DNA from: Pseudomonadota bacterium
GTDB taxonomy: Bacteria > Pseudomonadota > Gammaproteobacteria > Arenicellales > UBA868
Length of the DNA: 64,000 nucleotides
Assembly (NCBI GenBank): GCA_018672825.1
Contig: JABHUE010000124.1
Coordinates: forward strand, 1-64,000
Direction of reading: 5' to 3'
Below the pieces are notes generated by a model, which was given only the letters and a program-made list of their open reading frames with translations, was not told where the DNA came from and searched no databases. Each line of letters begins with the position of its first letter. Positions within the stretch are counted from its first letter, which is position 1. This document shows, in pieces, positions 19,346-30,500 of this stretch. The position numbers and the translations under genes were made by a program.

Positions 19346-19815
19346 GACGCTGTCTCCTGATTTGATTGTTTCGCAGCTGCCGCCATTCGCCCTACGCCAG
19401 AGGCGCCAGCGTCGACGTAAGTAATCGCATCCGTTGGGCACGCCGCTACGCACTGAGGGTCTCCTCCGCAAAGATCGCATTTATCGACCTTTCCGCTAAA
19501 AGGGTTGAACTCGATCGTCCCAAAAGGACACGCTGAAACACAGGCTTTACAACCCACACAAGCCTGGGCACTAACCAGTTTTGCACCCAAATCACTATCA
19601 ATGGATATCGCGTTCGTTGGACATGCTTTCATACACCACGCTTCGACGCATTGCGTACAGGTATAAGGCACTGATGTACGGCCATGCTCAAACTCGAACA
19701 CCCGAATCCGAGAGCGGGCTGGAATAAACTCTCCTTCATGCTCAAAACTGCAAGCCATCTCACACTGCAGACATCCCGTGCATAGACTTGGCTCCATATG
19801 AAGCGATCGCTGCAT
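19342..19815 (-). CDS. 4Fe-4S ferredoxin-type protein, electron-transfer partner of AOR
   Basis: Multiple CxxCxxC...CP motifs; ATGA overlap with the downstream AOR start. Confidence 0.9.
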   Translation of the reverse strand: MQRSLHMEPSLCTGCLQCEMACSFEHEGEFIPARSRIRVFEFEHGRTSVPYTCTQCVEAWCMKACPTNAISIDSDLGAKLVSAQACVGCKACVSACPFGTIEFNPFSGKVDKCDLCGGDPQCVAACPTDAITYVDAGASGVGRMAAAAKQSNQETAS

Positions 19816-19977
19816 ATCACGACTCCTTTTAAAAATTTCCCGTTCGTTCTGTGGCCCAATTTACCAAAAAAAGATGCCTTCGTGACACTATCTTTACAAA
19901 CCTCCCCTCTATAATTACTACTCCGTCACTATGGAAATTAAAACTGCATCCGGACTTGGAACTGATGCTTCTTAAAA

Positions 19978-21387
19978 ATGAGCAATCTGAACGATAAACT
20001 AAGGCTACTTTTGGACGATCGCGGTCTTCTCACTGACACCGCTGACATTGAGCCGTACTTACTCGAGAGACGGAAAAAATATCAAGGACAATCTTCAATC
20101 GTTGCGAGACCAAAATCAGTTCAGGAAGTTAAATCCATAGTAGAAGTTTGCATCGAGGACGGTGTTTCGATTGTGCCGCAAGGTGGCAATACCGGCTTAT
20201 GTGGTGGGGCCGTGTCGGAATCTGGCCAACTTGTTCTAAGTCTGGAGCGCCTAAATCAGGTTCGGGAAATCGACAGCGCGAATAATACGATCACCGTCGA
20301 AGCCGGATGCATCCTGGCCAATATCCAGAACACTGCCCAGGACGCGAGACGATTCTTTCCAGTCAGTCTTGCGGCAGAAGGGAGTTGTCAAATTGGAGGA
20401 AACCTTGCAACAAATGCCGGAGGGATCAATGTTCTTCGATACGGAAACACTCGTGAACAAGTGCTCGGGTTGGAAGCAATATTACCCAACGGATCGCTTT
20501 TCTCAGATCTAGCAGGCTTGCGGAAAGACAACACGGGATATGATCTGAAACAATTACTCATTGGGTCAGAAGGGACCCTAGGGATCATAACTGCAGCCAC
20601 CTTAAAACTTTATCCATATCCGGATCACAACGTCACCGCATTTGTTGCACTGAAAGATCTTGAGGCCAGCATTTCTTTTCTCGGCCTCGCAACTGAACTC
20701 AGCGGTGGCACCCTGTGTAGTTTTGAACTGATTCCACATATTGGACTCGAATTTGCCTGCCGTCACATCTCAACCTGTGATCCTCCCCTCTCTTCAAAGC
20801 ATGATTGGTACGTTTTACTCTCCCTGCAGACAAGTGGATCCACGATTGATCTAGACGAAACTCTCGAGACTTTGCTCCAAAGCGCCCTTGAGGCAACCCT
20901 TATCGCTGATGCCGTTCTAGCCGCTAATGAGTCACAAGCCGCGCGGCTTTGGAAAATTCGAGAAGGCATTGTGGAGGGGCAATTGTTCGAGGGCGGCAGT
21001 ATCAAACACGACATTTCGATACCTGTTTCAAAAGTGCCACGATTTATCACTGAAGCATCAAAAGCAGTTAGTCAACGAATACCCGGAATAAGACCTTGTC
21101 CTTTTGGGCACGTGGGGGATGGAAATATTCATTTCAATCTCTCCCAACCCGTTTCAATGAGCAAGGATGAGTTTCTTTCAAGATGGGAGGAGATCAATGA
21201 ATTAGTTCATGATATCGTTGATCACATGGGCGGCTCTTTCAGTGCTGAGCATGGTATTGGCATACTCAAACTCAATGATATGCAACGCTATAAGAATAAT
21301 GTGGCACTCAGAACGATGCACACGATAAAAAAAGCACTTGATCCTGAAAATCTTTTTAATCCCGGCAAAGTTCTACCTCGCTCCTGA
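19978..21387 (+). CDS. FAD-linked oxidase (GlcD/D-2-hydroxyacid dehydrogenase type)
   Basis: VPQGGNTGLCGGAVSESGQLVLSLERLNQV; CPFGHVGDGNIHFNL; EHGIGILK. Confidence 0.92.
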   Translation: MSNLNDKLRLLLDDRGLLTDTADIEPYLLERRKKYQGQSSIVARPKSVQEVKSIVEVCIEDGVSIVPQGGNTGLCGGAVSESGQLVLSLERLNQVREIDSANNTITVEAGCILANIQNTAQDARRFFPVSLAAEGSCQIGGNLATNAGGINVLRYGNTREQVLGLEAILPNGSLFSDLAGLRKDNTGYDLKQLLIGSEGTLGIITAATLKLYPYPDHNVTAFVALKDLEASISFLGLATELSGGTLCSFELIPHIGLEFACRHISTCDPPLSSKHDWYVLLSLQTSGSTIDLDETLETLLQSALEATLIADAVLAANESQAARLWKIREGIVEGQLFEGGSIKHDISIPVSKVPRFITEASKAVSQRIPGIRPCPFGHVGDGNIHFNLSQPVSMSKDEFLSRWEEINELVHDIVDHMGGSFSAEHGIGILKLNDMQRYKNNVALRTMHTIKKALDPENLFNPGKVLPRS

Positions 21388-22713
21388 ATGCCTATTCTTG
21401 TCCAACCCATACCGACCGACCGTTTCCCTAAAAACGGAGCTGATGTTGTCATTGTTGGCGGTGGCATTATTGGCGTCAGCGCCGCTTTGACATTAGCCGA
21501 GCGGGGAGTATCTGTAGTGCTCCTGGAGAAAGGTGAAGTTGCCGCCGAACAATCTTCAAGAAATTGGGGCTGGTGTCGGCAGCAAGGTCGGGATCCCCGT
21601 GAATTACCACTGATCACTGAATCCTTAAAACGCTGGCGACTGATGGACAAGCGTATTAATAGTCGGACCGGGTTTAATCAATGCGGCACCTTGTACCTAG
21701 CGGACTCGGAAAAATCATTGGAGAAGCAGAGCCAATGGCTGGAATTTGCCAAACCTTTTCCAATCGGTGCAAAAGTTATTCGAACCAAGGCGGTCGAAGC
21801 CCTGCTTCCAGGTTGCGCAAGAAAATGGGAAGGCGCGCTTTACTGCGAGAGTGATGGTCGGGCAGAACCCTTTATGGCTGTGCCCGAAATGGCAAAAGCC
21901 GCTCGGGCGGCCGGTGCAACAATACTGACACAAACAGCCGTTTATGGTCTCGAAACCGAAGGCGGAAACATTTCGGGTGTGGTCACTGAAAAAGGAACGC
22001 TTCGAACATCTTCGGTCTTAATCGCAGCAGGCGCATGGTCGCGACTTTTTTGCCGAGCGCACGACTTGCGTCTCCCCCAGCTTAAAGTGCGCTCTTCCGT
22101 GCTAAGAACTGGTTCGTTTAGTAATGGGCCGACCACGTCAATCAGCACACCCGAATACTCGATTCGCTATCGGACGGATGGTGGTTACACCGTTGCGGAT
22201 GGTGCCAGAAGCAAAATTTATTTTGACCTAACTCCAGATGCGTTTCGCTTGTTGCCACAATTTCGCAAGCTTGCGTGGATGGTGCGTGCCCACATTTCGA
22301 TGCGCCTAGGTGATCGCTTCAGTATCGAATGGCAAGAAAATCGCCAAAATCTCTTGAACGTGTTGGCCAGAAATCGCGTTCTCGACCCAAAACCGCTCAC
22401 AACGCCGTTAAATAAAGCGCATCGCGCACTTATTCGAGATTTTCCCGGACTCACTAATATCCCTATCCAGGAACAGTGGGCGGGAATGATCGACGTTACC
22501 CCAGACGCTGTTCCCGTTATTTCAGGGGTCGACCGCTGCCCGGGGCTTTTTATTGCAACTGGTTTTTCAGGTCACGGCTTCGGGATTGGACCCGGTGCCG
22601 GTGAATTGGCATCTGATCTGATTACGAATCAACAACCGCTTGTCGACCCCAGTCCGTTTCGGTTTTCAAGATTTAGTGACGGTTCAGAAATCGACCCCAT
22701 TGTCGGAATCTAA
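21388..22713 (+). CDS. FAD-dependent oxidoreductase (DAO family)
   Basis: GADVVIVGGGIIGVSAALTLAERGVSVVLLEKGEVAAEQSSRNWGWCRQQGRD; C-terminal GFSGHGFGIGPGAGE. Confidence 0.9.
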   Translation: MPILVQPIPTDRFPKNGADVVIVGGGIIGVSAALTLAERGVSVVLLEKGEVAAEQSSRNWGWCRQQGRDPRELPLITESLKRWRLMDKRINSRTGFNQCGTLYLADSEKSLEKQSQWLEFAKPFPIGAKVIRTKAVEALLPGCARKWEGALYCESDGRAEPFMAVPEMAKAARAAGATILTQTAVYGLETEGGNISGVVTEKGTLRTSSVLIAAGAWSRLFCRAHDLRLPQLKVRSSVLRTGSFSNGPTTSISTPEYSIRYRTDGGYTVADGARSKIYFDLTPDAFRLLPQFRKLAWMVRAHISMRLGDRFSIEWQENRQNLLNVLARNRVLDPKPLTTPLNKAHRALIRDFPGLTNIPIQEQWAGMIDVTPDAVPVISGVDRCPGLFIATGFSGHGFGIGPGAGELASDLITNQQPLVDPSPFRFSRFSDGSEIDPIVGI

Positions 22714-22737
22714 ACGACCATCTGGAGCAACTGCCCC

Positions 22738-24435
22738 TCACTCCCTAAAGCGATTAACTTCTTCCCCGCGAAATCTGGCAACCCTGTTCATTGGCGGGAG
22801 AGATTCGTCATAAAAGAAATTCGGCAGATCATCATCATCGTCTGTAAAACCCGCCTGACGGTTGAACTCATGCTCAAGGCGTAATGTTTCAATACCGATT
22901 TCGTCATAAAAGGATTTAGAGAAATCTGTACCAAGCGCATTGTTCATCGCATCAATAATAAAGTCGGCGTTTGTGTCGGTAACGACCCGGCCAAAGATGC
23001 ATATGCCCAACGAATCCGAAGCCGCCATCACGCGCTGCGCTTCAAAACTGGCTGCAACAATTTGAGAAGCATCCATCTCGCGACAATCAAGTTTAGGAAG
23101 ATTGCCGGCGGTATGATCGGCGCCTTGCGCCGTCATCATCATCGTGACCCCGGTGCCCTCAACAACGCGAGGGTCATAGGCGCTGATCGCCTGCTGCTTG
23201 ATCACCGGAATCCGAGCGGCACCATAATGTTTCCCAACACGGGCTGTACCCTGTGCCCAAATCTTGCCTTGATCGGTTCCCTTTTTGATCTCGTCAAGTA
23301 CATCCAACATAAACTGAACGTCTCCAAATTGCCCCTCTCCGACATCCATGAGAACCGCAATCATTGCACCGGCCTCAATCGTGTCGATTCCTAGATCATT
23401 GGCCGCAAAGTTAACATGCGCGAGCTCATCCGGATCTGTTAATCCGCAGTTAGTGCCCATTAAACCAATGGTCTCGTATTCCATTGGGGACACAATTTCC
23501 TTGCCATCTTTATCGACGTAGACGTTGCTGCATTCAATTGTGCATCCCGGCATACAGGCGTGAGCGGTTTCGCCGCCTCGTTCCAGATTCTGCTCGCGGA
23601 TAAACTCACCACCCATGCGCATGACTTCTTTCTCAGGATCCGCTAACTGCCCAGAGGAAAAATTCTTAACCGGAAGTCCGCCAAGATAATTCTGGGTATC
23701 AGCCATCATCGCTGTCCCATAAGTTTTCATGTTTTGCGCAACCTCATCCTCTTTGAGCAGGGCGTTGTAATGCTTAACGGCTCCAATGACTTTTTTTCGG
23801 TCGTGTAGCTTGGGCATCTTATGAAGGTCCACAACAATCGCCTTCACTCTTTTTACGCCCATCACTGCCCCTACACCCCCCCGGGCCGCAAGCCTTGAAG
23901 GCCTAAGATCGGTATCACTAAATGATATTCCCGAGAGCAACCCACCGTACTCCCCAACCGGGCCGCATAACGCAAGACTCACTTTTTTTCCAAATCGTTC
24001 ATGCAATTTAGCCGCACATTCGAAGTTCGATAAACCGAGAAGGTCATCAGCAGACGAAAATGTGACCTCGCCCTCAACCGTAATACGCATTAATGTCCAC
24101 TCTTTACAAGCGCCATTTAGAGTCAGGCCGGCAACCGACAGCTGTCCCAACGCAAATCCGAAACTGCCCCCTGCATTCGCTTCCTTGATTCCGCCCGTCA
24201 GCGGGCTACGACAGCCTACGCTGATCCGATTCGCGTTAGAGAAATTAGTGCCCGCAAATGGTCCGACCGAAAAAATGAGAGGGTTTTCTTCCGAGAGAGG
24301 GTCCACATGAGCGGCACCACAGGCAACCAGTTTTTCGGCAATCAAATAACGACCTGCTTTAGCAACTTGCTCGCCTGACAGCGTCTCTCGCCGCACGTTC
24401 TGGTCGGCGAGGTCAATATGTAAATAATCTCTCAT
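22738..24435 (-). CDS. Second aldehyde:ferredoxin oxidoreductase family protein
   Basis: FSVGPFAGTNFSNANRISVGCRSPLTGGIKEANAGGSFGFAL; CMPGCTIECSN; DSLGIC. Confidence 0.9.
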   Translation of the reverse strand: MRDYLHIDLADQNVRRETLSGEQVAKAGRYLIAEKLVACGAAHVDPLSEENPLIFSVGPFAGTNFSNANRISVGCRSPLTGGIKEANAGGSFGFALGQLSVAGLTLNGACKEWTLMRITVEGEVTFSSADDLLGLSNFECAAKLHERFGKKVSLALCGPVGEYGGLLSGISFSDTDLRPSRLAARGGVGAVMGVKRVKAIVVDLHKMPKLHDRKKVIGAVKHYNALLKEDEVAQNMKTYGTAMMADTQNYLGGLPVKNFSSGQLADPEKEVMRMGGEFIREQNLERGGETAHACMPGCTIECSNVYVDKDGKEIVSPMEYETIGLMGTNCGLTDPDELAHVNFAANDLGIDTIEAGAMIAVLMDVGEGQFGDVQFMLDVLDEIKKGTDQGKIWAQGTARVGKHYGAARIPVIKQQAISAYDPRVVEGTGVTMMMTAQGADHTAGNLPKLDCREMDASQIVAASFEAQRVMAASDSLGICIFGRVVTDTNADFIIDAMNNALGTDFSKSFYDEIGIETLRLEHEFNRQAGFTDDDDDLPNFFYDESLPPMNRVARFRGEEVNRFRE

Positions 24436-24459
24436 TGTTTCTCCTGAATTTTCCCGAGG

Positions 24460-25017
24460 CTAGCGTTTTAACGCACGCCATACTAAAGGTACAGTAACCA
24501 CGGCTAAAACGACTTTGAAAGCCTCAGCCAGTAAAAATGGTGTGAGTCCCAACGCGATTGCTTTTGAGAATCCAACAACGCCTGACAACCAGCCGACCCC
24601 TAGTGAAAAAATAATAATTTCACCGATTAACATAACGCCCATTACGCTGAACGCGGTTTGCCCCCAGCCCTTGCTCACCAAGAATCCGACCACTGACATC
24701 GCAATTACAAAACCAAACAAATAACCACCCGTCGGTCCAAGTAAGTACGCCGCTCCAACTCCAGTTGCGAACACGGGCAATCCCAATGCACCCTCAAGCA
24801 GATAGAGCGCGCCAGTGAGAAATCCCAGTTTAGGTCCATATGCGATTGCGAGAACAAGCACAACGAAGGTCTGCATAGTCATTGGGACCGGCCAAAACGG
24901 TACCTGGACCTTGGCGGATATCGCAAGTAAACACGTGCCGGCGAGCGCCAGCAATATTTGTGCGGTTCTTGAATTACGACTGACAGGCCAGAGTTCTGAG
25001 ACGATGGAGGCTTGCAT
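24460..25017 (-). CDS. bioY: Biotin transporter BioY
   Basis: VPFWPVPMTMQTFVVLVLAIAYGPKLGFLTGALYLLEGALGLPVFATG...LLGPTGGYLFGF. Confidence 0.92.
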   Translation of the reverse strand: MQASIVSELWPVSRNSRTAQILLALAGTCLLAISAKVQVPFWPVPMTMQTFVVLVLAIAYGPKLGFLTGALYLLEGALGLPVFATGVGAAYLLGPTGGYLFGFVIAMSVVGFLVSKGWGQTAFSVMGVMLIGEIIIFSLGVGWLSGVVGFSKAIALGLTPFLLAEAFKVVLAVVTVPLVWRALKR

Positions 25018-25172
25018 AGGTCATCCTCATATAGCTTGGTTAGTATCAATTAAGTCGCACTATCGACTGGGAAGTGATCGCCAGGTCAAATGCGGCCTGT
25101 ATTGTCCGATGACTTGGGTAATCTGTCAAAGCGAGGTCAGATTTTTCATCTTAAGCTCTGCTTCGGCGAACG

Positions 25173-26090
25173 TTATCCCAACGCCTTGATGTACTGGTCC
25201 CGGAAATCCAAGCCAACCTGTTCAGAAAAAGCATCACTCAGCGAACCGGTGATTGGGCCTGGAATATTTTGCTGACCCTGATTAAGAACAACACCATCAT
25301 AAGATCGCACTGGGCAAATACAAAAACTAGTTGACGTAATAAACGCTTCGTCGGCTTCTTTAGCCTCATCCGGCAAGATATCCCGTTCCTCAACTTTGAT
25401 TCCGAGTCTCTCAGCCTGCGCGATGACAACTTCACGACTAATACCGGGCAGGACGAAATCGACCCTTGGGGTCGACAAGACGCCGTCTCTCACGATAAAG
25501 ATATTGCTCCCGATTCCCTCGGACAAAAAGCCACGAGTATCCAGCAACACGGCCCAAGCATGACCAGACTGTTCACGGACTTCGAGGTCCGCCAAAACAA
25601 GGTTTAAATAATTATGGCTTTTGATATTCGGATCGAGACATTCCGGCGGCACTCTTCTGGTGTCCGGCGTGAAAATATCAAGTCCATCACGAATCATAGG
25701 CGCGCGAGCTTTTAAGGGGAGTGGAGTGCATTCAACAATCACAGTCGGGCCTGAACTCTGCCAGAGCTCGCCCCCGACAATATTGAGCCCACGCGTCACC
25801 CTCTGCATGATCCAGTAATCCTCTCCAGGTCTGAGAAGGTCGCGGTTCTTTTCGAGCACCTCATGGGTAATCTCGATCATCTTGGACTGAGACAAACCGG
25901 GATTAATTTTTGCTTTATCAAGGGAATTAAATAAGCGACTAATGTGGGCCTCTAGTCGAAAAATGCTACCGTCAAAAGTGCGTTCTGCATCAAACACCGC
26001 GTCACCGAGCACAAACCCACGATCCCTAAAAGAAACACATGCCTTGGATTCAGGCAGAAATTCCTCATTGACATAAACCACTCTTTCCAT
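25173..26090 (-). CDS. PLP-dependent aminotransferase class IV (D-amino-acid/branched-chain aminotransferase-like)
   Basis: VYVNEEFLPESKACVSFRDRGFVLGDAVFDAERTFDG; IKSHNYLNLVLADLE; GFLSEGIGSNIFIV. Confidence 0.87.
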   Translation of the reverse strand: MERVVYVNEEFLPESKACVSFRDRGFVLGDAVFDAERTFDGSIFRLEAHISRLFNSLDKAKINPGLSQSKMIEITHEVLEKNRDLLRPGEDYWIMQRVTRGLNIVGGELWQSSGPTVIVECTPLPLKARAPMIRDGLDIFTPDTRRVPPECLDPNIKSHNYLNLVLADLEVREQSGHAWAVLLDTRGFLSEGIGSNIFIVRDGVLSTPRVDFVLPGISREVVIAQAERLGIKVEERDILPDEAKEADEAFITSTSFCICPVRSYDGVVLNQGQQNIPGPITGSLSDAFSEQVGLDFRDQYIKALG

Positions 26091-26143
26091 GAACCGACCT
26101 CCCTAAGAGGTTGCTAAACGTTCTGCAAATAGCGCCTTAGTGA

Positions 26144-26755
26144 TCATTCAATAGGCACCTCGAACTCAACACCACATTCAGCCGCTGCATCAATCAACCA
26201 TCGGCAGACATGATCAGCAAAACTTCGTCGCACCACGATATCCACCGCCCTCACCCCACGCCCATCGTCATTGCTGACGCTTGTTAAAAGCACATTGGTG
26301 TGCGCAAAAACAGTCTGGGCGCACTGCCGAGGTTTAAACGCCCTCGGGTGAAGATCAAGCGGGCAGGCTGAAGCCAAGACATCCCGCCAAGCGTGACCTC
26401 CGGCTCGAATAATCGTTTGTCCGCCCGATAGATCGACAACCGCACTATGGGATTCCAAAAATTGATTTTGGAACTCCACTAGAACATCTTGATCCGCTAA
26501 ACCGATCAGCAGCCATTCATCTGGGCCGAGCCAGCAGACCTGCCATTCTGAGCTTTCTACCACCGCGTTTGGCGCCAGCGGAAGATCAATCCCCAACAAC
26601 GAAGACGCGCAGATCATAAATTTAGAATCATTCGCGTCCCCGCGAAGATTTACATGAGTCTTAAACGGTATTTCCCGCATTCGAAAGCCAATTTCCCCGC
26701 TGACACCCGGCGCAGAGATCGGCTGTAAAATTTCAATTAGTGGAGACTGAGACAT
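26144..26755 (-). CDS. soxG: Sarcosine oxidase gamma subunit
   Basis: Start revised to ATG at 26755 (MSQSPLIEILQPI), avoiding overlap with the upstream gene; WLGPDEWLLIG, VVDLSGGQTIIRAGGHAWRDVLASACPLDLHPRAF. Confidence 0.85.
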   Translation of the reverse strand: MSQSPLIEILQPISAPGVSGEIGFRMREIPFKTHVNLRGDANDSKFMICASSLLGIDLPLAPNAVVESSEWQVCWLGPDEWLLIGLADQDVLVEFQNQFLESHSAVVDLSGGQTIIRAGGHAWRDVLASACPLDLHPRAFKPRQCAQTVFAHTNVLLTSVSNDDGRGVRAVDIVVRRSFADHVCRWLIDAAAECGVEFEVPIE

Positions 26756-26771
26756 GCTTATGATCGGACCC

Positions 26772-27599
26772 TTAACGAGCAAGCCCCAGAATCGCTCTCG
26801 CTTCATCCGGGGACGCAAGATTTCTATCATATTCGGCAGCGACGTCCGCAATTAAACTCACCAACGCCGCGTTATTTGCGGCCAACGTATCTTTATTCAA
26901 TTTCACATTATCTTCAAAACCGGTTCGCGCATGCCCACCTAACTCGAGACTCCATTTATTAACTTCGAACTGGTTTCGACCAATGCCCATCGCGCTCCAC
27001 GTTGCGCCAGGCGCAAGGGACGCCAACTCATCGATTAAAAATTCAAGCAATTTTCTTCGAACCGGCATAGCGCCGGGAATCCCGAGAACAAACTGAACAT
27101 GAATTGGGGAGGATATCGCGCCCGACTCAGACATTTTGATCGCGTTGTACAACATTGCCGCATCGAAAACCTCGATCTCGGGTTTTACGCCGTAAACCTT
27201 CATTTCACCCGCGAGCTCGTCAATCAGCTGAGGCGGATTCTCGTAAATCATCCCTGGAAAATTAACAGACCCGGTTGCAAGAGATGCCATGTCCGGCTTG
27301 AGATACAGCATACCCCCTCGCAGGCTTGCCGCTCGACCACGACCACCTGTAGAGAATTGAATGATCATATTCGGGCAGTGTTTTTTAATCCCTTCTTGCA
27401 CCTCGGAAAAAAGATCTGGATCTGAAGAGGAATCCTCTTGGGAGTCACGCACGTGAATATGGACGAGAGAAGAGCCTGCCTCAAACGCTTCGTGAGTGGA
27501 CTCGATCTGCTCGCTTGGGGTGACAGGTAACGCGGGATTGTCTTTTTTGCGTGGCTGAGATCCAGTGATCGCCGTGGTGACAATGATGGGCGTGGTCAT
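26772..27599 (-). CDS. Beta-keto acid cleavage enzyme (BKACE; 3-keto-5-aminohexanoate cleavage family)
   Basis: PIIVTTAITGSQPRK...SLVHIHVRD...FSTGGRG...ATWSAMGIGRNQ...GGHARTGFEDN. Confidence 0.9.
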   Translation of the reverse strand: MTTPIIVTTAITGSQPRKKDNPALPVTPSEQIESTHEAFEAGSSLVHIHVRDSQEDSSSDPDLFSEVQEGIKKHCPNMIIQFSTGGRGRAASLRGGMLYLKPDMASLATGSVNFPGMIYENPPQLIDELAGEMKVYGVKPEIEVFDAAMLYNAIKMSESGAISSPIHVQFVLGIPGAMPVRRKLLEFLIDELASLAPGATWSAMGIGRNQFEVNKWSLELGGHARTGFEDNVKLNKDTLAANNAALVSLIADVAAEYDRNLASPDEARAILGLAR

Positions 27600-30500
27600 G
27601 ACTTACTCCTTTGATTTTCAGGATCATAAAAAACCGGATCAACGATGACGGCGGGTACGATCTGGTCGTCCATCAATTGCGCAAAAATAGTTGAGCCCAT
27701 TCGAGTTCTTCCCCCTTTTACCAACGCTAATGCAATCGAGCGTCCAAGACTCGCACTGTAATAGCTTGAGGAGACATGACCCATCATTGGAACCGGTCGA
27801 GATTGTTGGGGTGAATTGACGAGTTGTGCGCCCTCCGGCAAGACGGTCTTCGAATTGTCAGTCAATAAACCGACTAGCTGTTTTCGGTTCGAGCGCAGCG
27901 TGTCGGCGCGAAATAAAGAACGTTTGCCAATAAAGTCCTTGTTTTTCGACACAATCCAGTCCATCCCAAGATCATTTGGCGTCACTGATCCGTCGGTATC
28001 CTGGCCCACAATTACATAACCTTTCTCGGCCCGCAGCACGTGCATGGCTTCGGTGCCATAAGGCGTAATATCGTACGCTCGTCCTGCATCCATAATCGTT
28101 TGCCAAAGTGTCATTCCATAATTTGCGTTTACACTAATCTCAAACGCAAGCTCTCCGCTGAAGCTGATTCGGCTAATTCTCGACGAGACGCCTCCAATTT
28201 TTCCTTCGCGCATACTCATAAAAGGAAACGACTCGGAATCGAGTTCAACGTCACAACCCGCGGCATGAAGCACCGCCCTTGACTGTGGCCCGGCTACGCT
28301 CATGACCGACCACTGATCTGTTACCGAGGTCAGGTAAACCTGTAGATCAGGCCACTCAGTTTGCAGCCAGCGTTCCATCCAGCCCATCACGGCCGCTGCG
28401 CCGCCGGTTGTTGTGGTCATGAGATAGTGATCAGGCGCGATACATGTGGTTACACCATCATCCATCACCATGCCGTCTTCACCAAGCATAAAGCCATAAC
28501 GACACCGGCCCGGTAAAAGGTTCGTCCAGCCATTGGTATAAATTCGATTTAAAAGTTCAGCTGCATCTGGCCCCTGGATGTCTATCTTGCCAAGCGTGGA
28601 TGCATCGAGCACACCAACGCTGTCTCGGGTCGCAAGGCATTCCCGATTAACCGCATCTGACATCGATTCACCCGATCTCGGATAATACCAAGGGCGCTTC
28701 CATTGACCGACATTCTCAAACAGAGCGCCGCGCTTGACATGCCAAGGATGAATCGCCGTCTTGCGTACGGGATCGAAAAGTTCCGGCCCGAGATTCCGAC
28801 CCGCAATCGCTCCAAAAGTAACGGGGGTATAGTTCGGTCGGAACGTGGTTGTCCCCACATCTCCCGGCTCTTTATTTAAGGCCTTCCCCAGGATCGCAAG
28901 GCCGTTGATATTACCGAGCTTCCCCTGGTCAGTACCAAAGCCCAGCGCCGTATAACGCTTGACATGCTCAATCGATCGATAGCCCTCGCGTGCTGCCAGC
29001 CGGATGTCTGAAGCAGTCGCATCGTTCTGATAATCAACAAACTTTTTAGTGCGTCCGCCATCAAGAATATTTGCCGGAACCTCCCATAATGCTTCGATTG
29101 GTGCGTGCTGTCTGTGATCAGTCGCAGGGATATCAACTCCCGTTGCCGAGAAACCACGTGCATTAGCGGCCGCAAGGGCACCTTGAACGCCCTCGCGTAA
29201 ACAATCACCAAGATCAAAAGTGCCATTGCACCCGCCCACGGAGCGCTCTTTCTGAACCGAGGCGCCGGGTAAAAACGCAGCCACCCGGCTGTCGAAAACA
29301 GGCTTGGCGCCAGACTGCGAATGCAAGTGAACCACCGGGCTGAGGCCACCCGACAGCGCAAGTATCTGACAATCGATCATGCCTTTATGCGCCGTCAATT
29401 CGCCAGTTGATTTGGACCACCTCGAAAGCTCGACCCTATTAAGCCCTTCGCTACCCGACCGGGCAGACGAAATTACATGACCCTTGTAAACAGGGATTCC
29501 AAGCGCTTCTGTCTCTCTGGCAACGGAGGCACCCGGAGACCTGCGAGAGTCCACGATAGCGACAACCTTCATCCCGGCCCAGGCCATATCGATTGCCGCC
29601 TGGTACCCTGAGTCGTTATTTGTAAAAACCACGCCCGTTCGTCCTGGAGCGACCCCGTACCGCCGAATATAGGTTGTAACTGCAGAGGACAACATCACGC
29701 CAGGTAGATCATTTCCGTCAAAGACCAGGGGTCGTTCTATCGCACCCGTGGCCAGGACAACTTCTCCGGCACGAACCCGCCAAAGGCGCTCTCGACTCAT
29801 TCGCGGGTCGCTGTCCCCCGATGCAAGGTGATGAGTCCGACGCGAATTGATCGTCAAAAAATTATGATCGAAATAACCGACGACCGTCGATCGATTTAGC
29901 AGCTTCACCTCGGGAAAGGTCCGCAACTCATCGACTATCTTTTTAACCCAGTCAACGGCTCTCGTTCCGCCAATCGTGGAAGACGCGCTGAGGAGACTTC
30001 CGCCAAACTGGGCTTGCTCATCCGCCAAAATCACCCGCGCGCCTGACCGGGCGGCTGTCAGTGCCGCAATGAGTCCCGACGGTCCCGCACCAACAATCAA
30101 GACGTCGCAATGAATATGGCGCTTGTCATAAATATCCGGATCAGGAAACTCCGGCGTTCGACCCAAACCCGCCGCTTTCCTAATAAAGTGCTCATAACGC
30201 ATCCACGCCGACCGGGGCCACATGAAGGTCTTGTAATAAAAACCCGCTGGAAGAATGCGGGAAAACATACTGTTGATCGCCCCAACATCATGCTTGAGGC
30301 TCGGCCACCCATTCACCGTTTGCGCTGACAAACCCTCATACAGTTCAACCTGGGTCGCTCGAAGGTTGGGCGTGCTGTAACCGGCTTCTCCAACCTGAAC
30401 GAGCGCGTTAGGCTCTTCAGCGCCCGCGCCTACAATTCCTCTGGGTCGATGATACTTAAAACTGCGCCCAAACAGTCTCACGCCCTGCGCGAGAAGTGCT

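Noticed and set aside
17528-19480. N-terminal extension of the AOR ORF (650 aa)
   Set aside because: The extra residues MRSLRRRPSVRSG... overlap the ferredoxin gene; ATG at 19345 matches the AOR N-terminus and gives an ATGA overlap
26756-26851. N-terminal extension of the soxG ORF
   Set aside because: Overlaps the 3' end of the BKACE gene; ATG at 26755 is a better start
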